From the NCBI RefSeq assembly GCF_025736935.1, contig NZ_CP107048.1:1935501-1999500 (forward strand): 64,000 nucleotides of DNA. The letters run 5' to 3'. Shown here piece by piece: positions 51,901 to 59,705 of the stretch. The notes below the pieces were generated by a model. That model worked only from the letters and a program-made list of their open reading frames with translations. It was not told where the DNA came from and did no database searches. The stretch comes from Qipengyuania sp. SS22 (GTDB lineage Bacteria; Pseudomonadota; Alphaproteobacteria; Sphingomonadales; Sphingomonadaceae). A program made the position numbers and the translations under genes. Numbering within the stretch: the first letter of the stretch is position 1; the number at the start of each line of letters is the position of its first letter.

Positions 51901-54224
51901 CCTTCGGTCTCGGGCCCGTGCTTCGCGTCGCGGGTGCTTTCGACCATGCCGTCGTAGAGAAAACCGATCGGGCGCACTTCGGCGGCACGCTTCTTCAGCT
52001 CGCCGCGCATCTTCTTGTACTCGGCTTCCATCTTCGAGGTGACTGTCGCGCGGCTGTCTTTGAGCGCTTCGGTGAAGTCGACTCCCGCCACTTCCTGTAC
52101 ATCGCCGCCCGCGCGGTGGAGCGCGTTGAGGCCCGCCCGGCGGACGACATCCTCGAGATCGGCCCCGGTGAAGCGCGCGGTCTTGCTCGCCACGTCGCCA
52201 AGGTCGACATCGTTGGCCAGCGGCATGTCCTGCGTATGGATACCGAGTATCTGTTCCCGGCCCGGCTGGTCGGGCGTACCGACATAGACCAGTTCATCGA
52301 AGCGGCCGGGGCGAAGCAGCGCGGGATCAACCAGCGTCGGGCGGTTGGTTGCCCCGATCACCACGACCGACTGCAGTTCTTCCAGCCCATCCATTTCGGC
52401 GAGGATCGTGTTGACCACGCGCCCGGTGACCTGCGGTTCGCCCTGGCCCGACCCGCGCGCGGGAACGAGGCTGTCGATTTCGTCGATGAACAGGACACAG
52501 GGCGCCACGGCGCGGGCGCGTTTGAACATGCGCGCGATCTGCTGCTCGCTTTCGCCATACCATTTGGACAGCAGGTCCGAGCTTTTCATCGAAATGAAAT
52601 TGGCCTTGGCCTCGCGCGCCACCGCCTTGGCCAGCAGCGTCTTGCCCGTGCCCGGCGGGCCATAGAGCAGGAAGCCCTTGGCCGGGCGAATGCCGAGACG
52701 ATGGAACGCCTCGGGGTTCTTCATCGGCAGTTCGATGCCTTCCTTGAGCTTGCCAATGGCATCGCCGACGCCGCCGATGTCGGACCAGCCGACCTTGGGC
52801 ATCTGGACCATGACTTCGCGCATGGCGGAAGGCTGGATCCGCTTGAGCGCGGAGAGGAAGTCCTCGCGCCCGACGTAGAGCTCGTCGAGCACTTCGGGCG
52901 GAATGGTCCGCTCGTCGAGATCGATCTTGGGCATGATCCGGCGCACCGCGTCGATCGCCGCCTCGCGCGCCAGCGCCGCGATGTCGGCCCCGACAAACCC
53001 GTAGGTCGCCTTGGCCAGTTCATCGAGATCGACCTTGTCCCCCAGCGGCATGCCGCGGGTATGGATGCCGAGGATTTCGCGGCGGCCCTGTTCGTCGGGC
53101 ACGCCGATCACGATTTCGCGGTCGAAGCGCCCCGGGCGGCGCAATGCCTCGTCGATCGCGTCGGGGCGATTGGTCGCTGCGATCACCACGAGGTTCGAGC
53201 GCGCTTCGAGCCCGTCCATCAGCGTCAGCAACTGCGCCACGAGGCGTTTTTCGGCTTCGCCGGGCACACGGTCGCGCTTGGGAGCGATCGAATCGATTTC
53301 GTCGATGAAGACGATCGCAGGGGCGGATTTACCCGCCTGTTCGAACACCTCGCGCAGCGCCTTCTCGCTCTCGCCATAGCCCGAGCCCATGATTTCGGGA
53401 CCGTTGATGGTGAAGAAATTGGCGTCGCTTTCATTGGCGACCGCCTGCGCGAGCCGGGTCTTGCCGGTCCCCGGCGGGCCATGCAGCAACACGCCCTTTG
53501 GGGGATCGACGCCGAGACGGGTGAACAGTTCGGGATAGCGCAGCGGCAGTTCGACCATCTCGCGCAATTGTTGGATGGTGTCTTCCATCCCGCCGACATC
53601 GTCGTAATTGACCACCGCGCGGGCATCGCGCGGGGCTTCGAATTCGGCGCGCAGCTCGACCTCTGTATCCTCGTCGATATGGACGATGCCCTTGGGCGTG
53701 GTCGAGACGACGCTGAGGCGGATTTGCGTCAGTGCATAGGCGGGCGCATTGAACATGCGGCGCACTTCGGGCGGCATGTTCTGCACCGGCTGCTGGCCGG
53801 TGGTGGCGACCAGATCGCCCGCGACCAGCGGTTTGCGGAAGAAATTGCGCTTCAGCGCCTGCGCCGGCCCCTGCAGCCGCATTTCGCGCTGTGCAGGAGC
53901 GAAGACGACACGCGTCGCGGGGCGCGATTGGCCCACTGCAATCTTTACATGTTCGCCCGAACCGACCTCCGCATTACCACGCTGGAGCCCGTCGAGCCGC
54001 ACCACGTCGAGGCTCTGGTCCTCGTCATAGGCGGCCATGGCGATTGCCGCGGTGGCGCGCTTGCCGGTGATCTCGACCACATCGCCTTCGGTGATCCCCA
54101 GCGTCTGGAAGGCCGAGCGCGGCATGCGCGCAATGCCTTGCCCGCTTTCATCCTGGCGCGCGGCTGCAACCTGCAGTCTGACGGTGGTTTCCTCTGCCGC
54201 TGTTGAAGCGTCCGCATCGGGCAT
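51897..54224 (-). CDS. Cdc48/p97/VAT-type AAA+ ATPase
   Basis: A 775-aa protein with a CDC48_N-like domain (about 12-95, RMPRSAFQTLGITEGDVVEI), a linker to two AAA modules (about 200-425 and 475-720) and a basic helical tail. The first Walker A is HGPPGTGKTRLAQAVANES and Walker B PAIVFIDEIDSIAP; the second is YGPPGTGKTLLAKAVAREA and VLFIDEIDSLVPARG. Arginine-finger and SRH regions are evident in both (TNRPDAIDEALRRPGRFDRE, TNRPTLVDPALLRPGRFDEL). Archaeal VAT and eukaryotic p97 unfold tagged proteins for the proteasome; bacterial copies are rare and their substrate is unknown. The ATG at 54224 is used. Confidence 0.93.
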   Translation of the reverse strand: MPDADASTAAEETTVRLQVAAARQDESGQGIARMPRSAFQTLGITEGDVVEITGKRATAAIAMAAYDEDQSLDVVRLDGLQRGNAEVGSGEHVKIAVGQSRPATRVVFAPAQREMRLQGPAQALKRNFFRKPLVAGDLVATTGQQPVQNMPPEVRRMFNAPAYALTQIRLSVVSTTPKGIVHIDEDTEVELRAEFEAPRDARAVVNYDDVGGMEDTIQQLREMVELPLRYPELFTRLGVDPPKGVLLHGPPGTGKTRLAQAVANESDANFFTINGPEIMGSGYGESEKALREVFEQAGKSAPAIVFIDEIDSIAPKRDRVPGEAEKRLVAQLLTLMDGLEARSNLVVIAATNRPDAIDEALRRPGRFDREIVIGVPDEQGRREILGIHTRGMPLGDKVDLDELAKATYGFVGADIAALAREAAIDAVRRIMPKIDLDERTIPPEVLDELYVGREDFLSALKRIQPSAMREVMVQMPKVGWSDIGGVGDAIGKLKEGIELPMKNPEAFHRLGIRPAKGFLLYGPPGTGKTLLAKAVAREAKANFISMKSSDLLSKWYGESEQQIARMFKRARAVAPCVLFIDEIDSLVPARGSGQGEPQVTGRVVNTILAEMDGLEELQSVVVIGATNRPTLVDPALLRPGRFDELVYVGTPDQPGREQILGIHTQDMPLANDVDLGDVASKTARFTGADLEDVVRRAGLNALHRAGGDVQEVAGVDFTEALKDSRATVTSKMEAEYKKMRGELKKRAAEVRPIGFLYDGMVESTRDAKHGPETEG

Positions 54225-54325
54225 CTGGGTGGGGCTCCGGTTACCTGTGGTCTGGTGAGGCCCCACTTGGGGACCGGTCGCCGCCGATGCAATGCAAGAG
54301 CGCGGGCAGCGCGTTTGCCACAGAC

Positions 54326-54405
54326 AGAAAAAAGCCCGGCTGGCGAACCAACCGGGCTTGGAAGTCTTGGGAGAGGATGCCTAAAAGGCACGAGGAGATA
54401 TGCGC
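54326..54405 (-). ncRNA. Candidate trans-acting small RNA with anti-Shine-Dalgarno motifs
   Basis: On the minus strand about 80 bases hold CTCCTC (54392-54397), a stem-loop TGCCT-TTT-AGGCA (54378-54390), CCTCTCCC (54369-54376) and then a strong terminator: AAGCCCGG...CCGGGCTT (54332-54359) followed by TTTTTT. No open frame spans it. The layout, with pyrimidine-rich single strands flanking a small hairpin and ending in a GC-rich terminator, matches alphaproteobacterial sRNAs of the suhB/mmgR (alpha-r8) sort. The start is guessed from a weak TTGTTC-N17-TATCCG promoter (54412-54440). It sits about 100 bases upstream of cdc48 on the same strand. Confidence 0.55.
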
Positions 54406-54626
54406 GGCAAGCGGATATTGTGCAAGTGCGAAAAGAACAAGTTTTGTTGCATGAACCGCAACAGACAAGGTTGCAAATATCGTAAGCCCTTGATTTACCG
54501 TAGCTCGAAGATGCACGGAATGCACATTTCCATATTGCGCCGCACAATACGCATCGCCGATTGCGCCGCGCGTCGGCAGGTGACAGCGCCCGTTCGGCGG
54601 ATTAGGCAGGACGCGAGGAGAATGCG
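54406..54626. other. AT-richer intergenic region between the sRNA and the NTF2-like gene
   Basis: About 220 bases without a gene. A palindrome TGTTGC-atgaacc-GCAACA (54445-54463) lies in an AT-rich patch and could be an operator or a promoter element for either side. The ribosome-binding site of the NTF2-like gene (GAGGAG, six bases before 54627) closes it. Nothing else is supported. Confidence 0.4.
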
Positions 54627-55070
54627 ATGCCGGACACCGTCGCCGCGATCGAGCAGCTGGTCACCGATGCCTATGCGGTAATCTCCGGTCCCGCAGGCGC
54701 GGAACGTGACTGGGCAGCGATGCGCGCACTGTACTGGCCCCAAGCGCGGATGACCGCGCTGCGTCCCACCGGCAGCGAAAGCTGTACGGTCGAGGAATAT
54801 ATCGCGGGCAAGCGCGCCTTTCTCACCGATAACGGCTTTGCCGAGACCGCGCTGGTCAACCGCGTGGAGGTCTATGGCGACATTGGCCATGCATGGTCAT
54901 CCTATGATGGCGCGTGGACCGAAGCTGGCGGCACCACCGGTGCGACTCGCGGCATCAACTCGTTCCAGGTAAGACGCGACCAAACCGGACGCTGGCGGAT
55001 CCATTCGCTGCTCTGGCTGGGCGAGACGCCCGCCTACCCCCTTCCCGCCGATATGGAGACCCGCCGATGA
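54627..55070 (+). CDS. NTF2/SnoaL-like protein
   Basis: Cytoplasmic protein of 147 aa with an NTF2-like alpha+beta fold: a helix at the start (TVAAIEQLVTDAYAVISGPAG), RDWAAMRALYWPQARMTAL, and strands VNRVEVYGDIGHAWSSYDGAW and GRWRIHSLLWLGE. It looks like the SnoaL/DUF4440 group, which includes ketosteroid-isomerase-like and pigment-related enzymes; function is unknown. The ATG at 54627 has GAGGAG six bases ahead. Its stop overlaps the start of the acid phosphatase gene as ATGA, so they are coupled. It is unlike the lipoprotein at 30385-30894 in lacking a signal. Confidence 0.8.
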   Translation: MPDTVAAIEQLVTDAYAVISGPAGAERDWAAMRALYWPQARMTALRPTGSESCTVEEYIAGKRAFLTDNGFAETALVNRVEVYGDIGHAWSSYDGAWTEAGGTTGATRGINSFQVRRDQTGRWRIHSLLWLGETPAYPLPADMETRR

Positions 55071-55993
55071 CCCGATTTTTCCTGCTTGCCGTGAGCACCC
55101 TTACGCTTGCCGGTTGTGCAACCGTGGACGCGCCCCCGATCGCCGCTGCTCCGATCGCAGCCACGAGCGACGACCAACCCGCCCCCGACACAATGCGCTG
55201 GCTCTATGGTTCTGGCGAGGCTGCGGGCGCATCGATCCAGACATGGCGCCAGCTGGCCGATTACACCATCGCAGTTTCACGCCAGCGCAGCGCGCCGCGC
55301 TCGGTGCCGCTTGGTCTGCCCGATGCAGCGGGCGGGATCGGGACGCCGTCATGTGTCTCTGAAGACGGAACGGCGAAGCCCTTCGCCGCGGTGTTCGATG
55401 TCGACGAGACCGTGCTGCTGAACACCGGCTATGAATATTGGCAGGCCCTGACGGGCAAGGCTTTCGACCCGGCCGAATGGAAGCAATGGGCGGATCAGGG
55501 TGCAGGGATCGCCCCGCCGGTCCCGGGCGCGGTGACCGGTCTCAGGCGGCTGCGCGAGGCAGGCATCACGGTGATCTTCAACACCAACCGCAATTCGGAC
55601 ACGGCGGCAGGCACCATCGCCGCGCTTGACGCTGCAGGGACCGGACCGGCAGTCCATCTCGAAACGCTCTATCTGCGCGGCGACGACGATATGGGCAGCC
55701 GCAAGGATGGCCGCCGCGCGGCGATCGCGGAAAACTATTGCGTGATCGCCATGGCGGGCGACAATCTCGGCGACTTCGCCGATGTCTTCAATAACGACGA
55801 GAGCGCGATTGCCGCGCGCCGCGCGATGGTCGCCCGGGGTGAATATGCGCAATTGTGGGGCAATGGCTGGTTCCTGATGCCGAACCCGGTCTACGGCGGC
55901 TGGCAGCACGGCAGCGTGGGCGAGGTCTTCCCCCCGGCCACCCGCTGGAAGCCTGCGCCGGGCGATGCGCCGGAAATCATGGACGGCCAGTAA
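55067..55993 (+). CDS. HAD-superfamily acid phosphatase lipoprotein (class B / e(P4)-like)
   Basis: Predicted outer-membrane lipoprotein of 308 aa. MTRFFLLAVSTLTLAGC has a lipobox (LAGC, Cys17). The HAD core has the nucleophile motif AAVFDVDETVLLNTGYEY (about 108-125, DxDxT), motif II VIFNTNRNSDTA (about 173-184) and motif III/IV MAGDNLGDFADVFN (about 228-241). The four Asp of HAD phosphatases are present. The e(P4) family dephosphorylates nucleotides such as NMN or 5'-AMP at the cell surface; the true substrate is not known here. The start ATG overlaps the preceding gene's stop. Confidence 0.88.
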   Translation: MTRFFLLAVSTLTLAGCATVDAPPIAAAPIAATSDDQPAPDTMRWLYGSGEAAGASIQTWRQLADYTIAVSRQRSAPRSVPLGLPDAAGGIGTPSCVSEDGTAKPFAAVFDVDETVLLNTGYEYWQALTGKAFDPAEWKQWADQGAGIAPPVPGAVTGLRRLREAGITVIFNTNRNSDTAAGTIAALDAAGTGPAVHLETLYLRGDDDMGSRKDGRRAAIAENYCVIAMAGDNLGDFADVFNNDESAIAARRAMVARGEYAQLWGNGWFLMPNPVYGGWQHGSVGEVFPPATRWKPAPGDAPEIMDGQ

Positions 55994-56049
55994 AGCCCGC
56001 TTGCACCGGCGCGCCTTGCGGATAGGGTGACCTTCGAGAGGAGACACCT

Positions 56050-57189
56050 ATGCCGATGAACCGCGTGTGCGAAATGACCGGGGCCGAATTCCCGCTCTTC
56101 GCCTTCAGTCACTGCCGCGATGTCGTTGCCGCAGTCAGCAAGGCGGGGGGCTTCGGCGTGCTCGGTGCGACGCGGTTCAGCCCCGAACAGCTCGAGGAAG
56201 AGCTCGCCTGGATCGACGCGCATGTCGATGGCGCGCCCTATGGCGTGGATGTCCTCGTTCCCGAAGTCGTGGACCCGCGGGTTCGCGAGATGGAGGACAA
56301 CAAGAGCCGCGCGGCGGTGATCGACCCGTCATACCAGGGCTTCGTCAATTCGGTGCTGGGCGAATATGGCATCGCGCCCGAAGCGGAAATGCCGATCCTG
56401 CGCGAACGTATGGGTATCACACCTGAAAACGGGCTCGCGCTGATGGAAGTCGCATTCCGCCATCCGATCAAGCTGATCGCCAATGCGCTGGGCATCGCAC
56501 CGCCCGCAATGATCGAGGAAGGCAAGCGGCGCGGCGTCCCCGTGGCGGCGCTGGTCGGCGCCAAGGAACACGCGATTCGTCAGGCGGAGGCCGGGGTCGA
56601 CATCATCGTTGCGCAGGGCACCGAAGCGGGCGGGCACTGCGGCGAAGTCTCGACACTTGTGCTGATCCCCGAAGTTGTCCGCGAACTGGCGCGCGCGGAT
56701 CACGATATTCCGGTCCTTGCCGCGGGTGGGATCATGACCGGGGGACAGATGGCGGGGATGATGGCGGCGGGCGCGCAAGGTGCGTGGACCGGATCGATCT
56801 GGCTCGCCACCCCCGAAGCCGAAACCTCCGATGCCTTCCGCGAGAAGATGGTCGCCGCGCGCAGCCGCGATACGGTGCGTTCGCGCAGCCGCACCGGCAA
56901 GCCCGCACGCCAGCTGGGAACGCCGTGGCATGCCGCTTGGGACGCCGCCGAAGGGCCGGGCACCTTGCCCATGCCGCTGATGGGCATGGTTTCCGAACCC
57001 GCCTTTGCGCGGATCGAGCGCGAGGCAGCGGCGGGCAATGCAGGCGCGCGTGAACTGGTCAGTTATTTCGTCGGCCAGGGTGTCGGACTGGTCGAGCAGG
57101 TCCGCTCGAGCCGGCAGGTGGTGCAGGATTTCCGCGAGGAGTTTATCGACTCGGTAAGCGGGCTAATGGCGGCGATGGACACGCAGTGA
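56050..57189 (+). CDS. Second nitronate monooxygenase-like flavoprotein
   Basis: FMN enzyme of 379 aa in the nitronate monooxygenase-like family. Marks include PLFAFSHCRDVVAAVSKAGG (about 15-34), IVAQGTEAGGHCGEVSTLVL (about 193-212) and LAAGGIMTGGQMAGMMAAGA (about 225-244), then WTGSIWLATPEAETSD. It differs from the one at 1096-2112 in length and in lacking the GTRF site (here TGSIWLAT), so the two are not recent duplicates. A CoA-transferase gene follows 37 bases on, suggesting a pathway with CoA esters. AGAGGAG precedes the ATG. Confidence 0.86.
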   Translation: MPMNRVCEMTGAEFPLFAFSHCRDVVAAVSKAGGFGVLGATRFSPEQLEEELAWIDAHVDGAPYGVDVLVPEVVDPRVREMEDNKSRAAVIDPSYQGFVNSVLGEYGIAPEAEMPILRERMGITPENGLALMEVAFRHPIKLIANALGIAPPAMIEEGKRRGVPVAALVGAKEHAIRQAEAGVDIIVAQGTEAGGHCGEVSTLVLIPEVVRELARADHDIPVLAAGGIMTGGQMAGMMAAGAQGAWTGSIWLATPEAETSDAFREKMVAARSRDTVRSRSRTGKPARQLGTPWHAAWDAAEGPGTLPMPLMGMVSEPAFARIEREAAAGNAGARELVSYFVGQGVGLVEQVRSSRQVVQDFREEFIDSVSGLMAAMDTQ

Positions 57190-57226
57190 CTTGACCGCCG
57201 GGTCAAGGCTGCGCAAGCCGCGGGCC

Positions 57227-58366
57227 ATGTGGCTCGATCAACCGCGCAACCCGCAGGCTCCTCTCGCCGGACTGAAAGTCCTCGAACTCGCCCGCGTCCT
57301 GGCAGGGCCCTGGGCCGGACAGATCCTCGCTGATCTCGGCGCAGACGTGATCAAGGTGGAAAGCCCCGAGGGGGATGGGACACGGCTGTGGGGGCCGCCA
57401 TGGATCGAACGCGAGAATGGCGACCGTGAAGCGGCCTATTACCATGCCGCCAATCGCGGCAAGCGCTCAATCGTCGCCGATTTCAAGGACCCGCAAGATT
57501 TGGCGCGGGTGCGCGATCTCGCCGCCTCGGCCGATGTCGTGCTGGAAAATTTCAAGACCGGAACGCTGGCCAAGTTCGAGCTCGATTACGCCAGCCTTGC
57601 GGCGACCAACCAGGCCCTTGTCTATTGCTCGATCACCGGTTTCGGCCAGACCGGGCCGCGCGCGCATGAGGCGGGATACGATTTCGTCGTCCAGGCGATG
57701 AGCGGCTTCATGGCGCTGACCGGCGAACCCGCGGGCCAGCCGATGAAGATGGGCATTTCGATTTCCGACCTTACCTGCGGACTTTATGCCGTGATCGGGA
57801 TCCAGGCCGCGCTGGCCATGCGCGCGCGGACCGGACGCGGACAGCATGTCGACATGGCGCTGCTCGATTGCTCGGTCGGGCTGCTGGCGAGCCAGGCGAC
57901 GCATTTCTTCACGACCGGCGAGAACCCGCCGCGCATGGGCAATGAGCATGCGCAGGTGAGCGCTTATGGCGTCTTCCCCGTGGCGGATGGCGAAGTGGTG
58001 CTGGCGCCCGCCAATGACGGGCTGTTCCGGCGGCTGCTGTCGCTACTGGGCCGCGACGATCTGCTGGGCGACGCGCGCTTCGCCACCAATGAAAGCCGCC
58101 TCGCCAACCGCGCCGAGCTCGACGCTATGATCGCCGATGAGACGCGCAAATGGCAATTGGCAGAACTGCTCGGCGCATGCGGCGAAGCGGGGATCCCCGC
58201 CGGACCGATCAACCCGATCGACGCCGTCTTCGCCGATCCGCAGGTGCACGCGCGCGGCATGCGGATCGAACTCGACGGTATAGCGGGCGTACGCAGCCCG
58301 TTCACCTTCTCGGACGCCGAACTCGCGCTCGACCACCCCAGCCCGCGCAAGGGCGAACACGGCTAA
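57227..58366 (+). CDS. Family III CoA-transferase (CaiB/BaiF type)
   Basis: Transfers CoA between carboxylic acids. The 379 aa show LKVLELARVLAGPWAGQILADLGADVIKVE (about 15-44), LWGPPWIERENGDREAAYYH and a central YDFVVQAMSGFMALTGEP (about 145-162). The active-site Asp is probably in GISISDLTCGLYAVIGIQAA (about 175-194), then GRGQHVDMALLDCSVGLLAS. The dimer interlocks in this family. I use the ATG at 57227; a TTG at 57191 would add 12 residues. It follows the nitronate monooxygenase gene and probably shares its transcript; substrates cannot be told. Confidence 0.9.
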   Translation: MWLDQPRNPQAPLAGLKVLELARVLAGPWAGQILADLGADVIKVESPEGDGTRLWGPPWIERENGDREAAYYHAANRGKRSIVADFKDPQDLARVRDLAASADVVLENFKTGTLAKFELDYASLAATNQALVYCSITGFGQTGPRAHEAGYDFVVQAMSGFMALTGEPAGQPMKMGISISDLTCGLYAVIGIQAALAMRARTGRGQHVDMALLDCSVGLLASQATHFFTTGENPPRMGNEHAQVSAYGVFPVADGEVVLAPANDGLFRRLLSLLGRDDLLGDARFATNESRLANRAELDAMIADETRKWQLAELLGACGEAGIPAGPINPIDAVFADPQVHARGMRIELDGIAGVRSPFTFSDAELALDHPSPRKGEHG

Positions 58367-58432
58367 TACGCGTCACATCAGATTAGGCCGTAGCGGGCAC
58401 AGCGGATGGGCGATCCTGCCCACCCTACCCGG

Positions 58433-59671
58433 TCAGGCCAGCGCCGCCTTGAGGTCGTCGACCAGATCGGTCCGTTCCCACGGGAAGAACGCGCCTTCGG
58501 CCTGCCGCCCGAAATGGCCATAGGCGGCGCTCTTGCGGTAGATCGGCTGATTGAGTCCGAGATGCGTGCGGATACCGCGCGGGGTCAGCCCGCCGAGCTT
58601 TTCGATCCCGCGGATGGCCTCTTCGAGCGCTTCGTCGGTCACGCCCGCCGCACTGGTTCCATGCGTATCGACATAGAGCGACAGCGGCTGCGACACGCCG
58701 ATCGCATAGGCCAGTTGGATCGTGCAGCGCCTGGCTAGGCCCGCTGCGACGATGTTCTTGGCGAGATAGCGGGTGATATAGGCGGCCGAGCGATCGACCT
58801 TGGTTGGGTCCTTGCCGCTGAACGCACCGCCGCCATGCGGCGCGGCCCCGCCATAGGTATCGACGATGATCTTGCGCCCCGTCAGGCCGGCATCACCATC
58901 GGGCCCGCCAATTTCGAACGCCCCCGTGGGGTTGATGTGCCATTGCGTATCGGCGTCGACCCATCCATCGGGCAGCAATTCGGTGACGACGCCCTTTATA
59001 TAGGCCTTCAGCTCGGCTTCCTTGGGACCTTCGTGATAGCCCTTGGCGTGCTGGGTCGAGACGACCACCGCGGTGCAGGCGACCGGCGTGCCGTTCTCGT
59101 AGCGCAAGGTGACCTGGCTCTTGGCGTCGGGTTCGAGGAAAGGCGCGGCGCCGCTCTTGCGGTCCGCCGCCAGCCGTTCAAGGATCTTGTGGCTGTAGTC
59201 GATCGTCGCCGGCATGAGATCGGGCGTCTCGTCGCAGGCGAAGCCGAACATGATGCCCTGGTCGCCCGCGCCCTCGTCCTTGTTGCCATTGGCATCGACG
59301 CCCTGCGCGATTTCGGCGGACTGGCCATGCAGATGGTTCTCGAAGGTCAGCGTCTTCCAGTGGAAGCCGTTCTGTTCATAGCCGATTTCACGCACCGTAC
59401 GGCGCACGGCCTTCTCGATTTCTTCCTTGGCGCCCGGCGCCCAACCCGCATTTTCGGCCCAGTCGAGGTTCTTCGCATCATACATCGGCGCGCAGCGAAT
59501 TTCGCCCGAGAGGATGACCCGTTGCGTTGTGGTCATGGTCTCGCAGGCAACCCGCGCTTCGGGGTCCTTGGCCAGCATCAGATCGACGATGGCATCGGAT
59601 ATCTGGTCGGAAACCTTGTCCGGATGGCCTTCCGAAACGCTCTCGGAAGTGAAGAGGAAACTGGCGCGCAT
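58433..59671 (-). CDS. metK: S-adenosylmethionine synthase
   Basis: Makes SAM from methionine and ATP. The 412 aa include [20 protein letters not shown] (about 6-25), [20 protein letters not shown] (about 128-147), [20 protein letters not shown] (about 255-274) and [20 protein letters not shown] (about 286-305). All the phosphate- and metal-binding regions are intact. It is last of the run prfA-prmC-DUF4167-lnt-metK. A palindrome 19 bases upstream, at 59690-59705, may control it. No known SAM riboswitch is recognisable in the 30-base gap to lnt. Confidence 0.97.
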   Translation of the reverse strand: MRASFLFTSESVSEGHPDKVSDQISDAIVDLMLAKDPEARVACETMTTTQRVILSGEIRCAPMYDAKNLDWAENAGWAPGAKEEIEKAVRRTVREIGYEQNGFHWKTLTFENHLHGQSAEIAQGVDANGNKDEGAGDQGIMFGFACDETPDLMPATIDYSHKILERLAADRKSGAAPFLEPDAKSQVTLRYENGTPVACTAVVVSTQHAKGYHEGPKEAELKAYIKGVVTELLPDGWVDADTQWHINPTGAFEIGGPDGDAGLTGRKIIVDTYGGAAPHGGGAFSGKDPTKVDRSAAYITRYLAKNIVAAGLARRCTIQLAYAIGVSQPLSLYVDTHGTSAAGVTDEALEEAIRGIEKLGGLTPRGIRTHLGLNQPIYRKSAAYGHFGRQAEGAFFPWERTDLVDDLKAALA

Positions 59672-59689
59672 GAAGGTCGAATTCCCGAT

Positions 59690-59705
59690 ATAAAGAAATC
59701 TTTAT
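59690..59705. promoter_or_regulatory. Palindrome upstream of metK, candidate regulator-binding site
   Basis: ATAAAGA-AA-TCTTTAT is a perfect 7-bp inverted repeat with a 2-base centre, in DNA of otherwise high GC. It overlaps the lnt stop codon and a possible minus-strand -10 (TTATAT) and sits 18 bases before the metK ATG. Short palindromes of this AAAGA...TCTTT kind are reported for ArsR-type regulators of SAM metabolism (SahR/SamR) in Proteobacteria; this is my recollection and not a search. Confidence 0.5.

Noticed and set aside
59672..59701. A SAM riboswitch before metK
   Set aside because: The gap is only 30 bases and has none of the SAM-II, SAM-IV or SAM/SAH core motifs I know. The palindrome is better explained as protein-binding.
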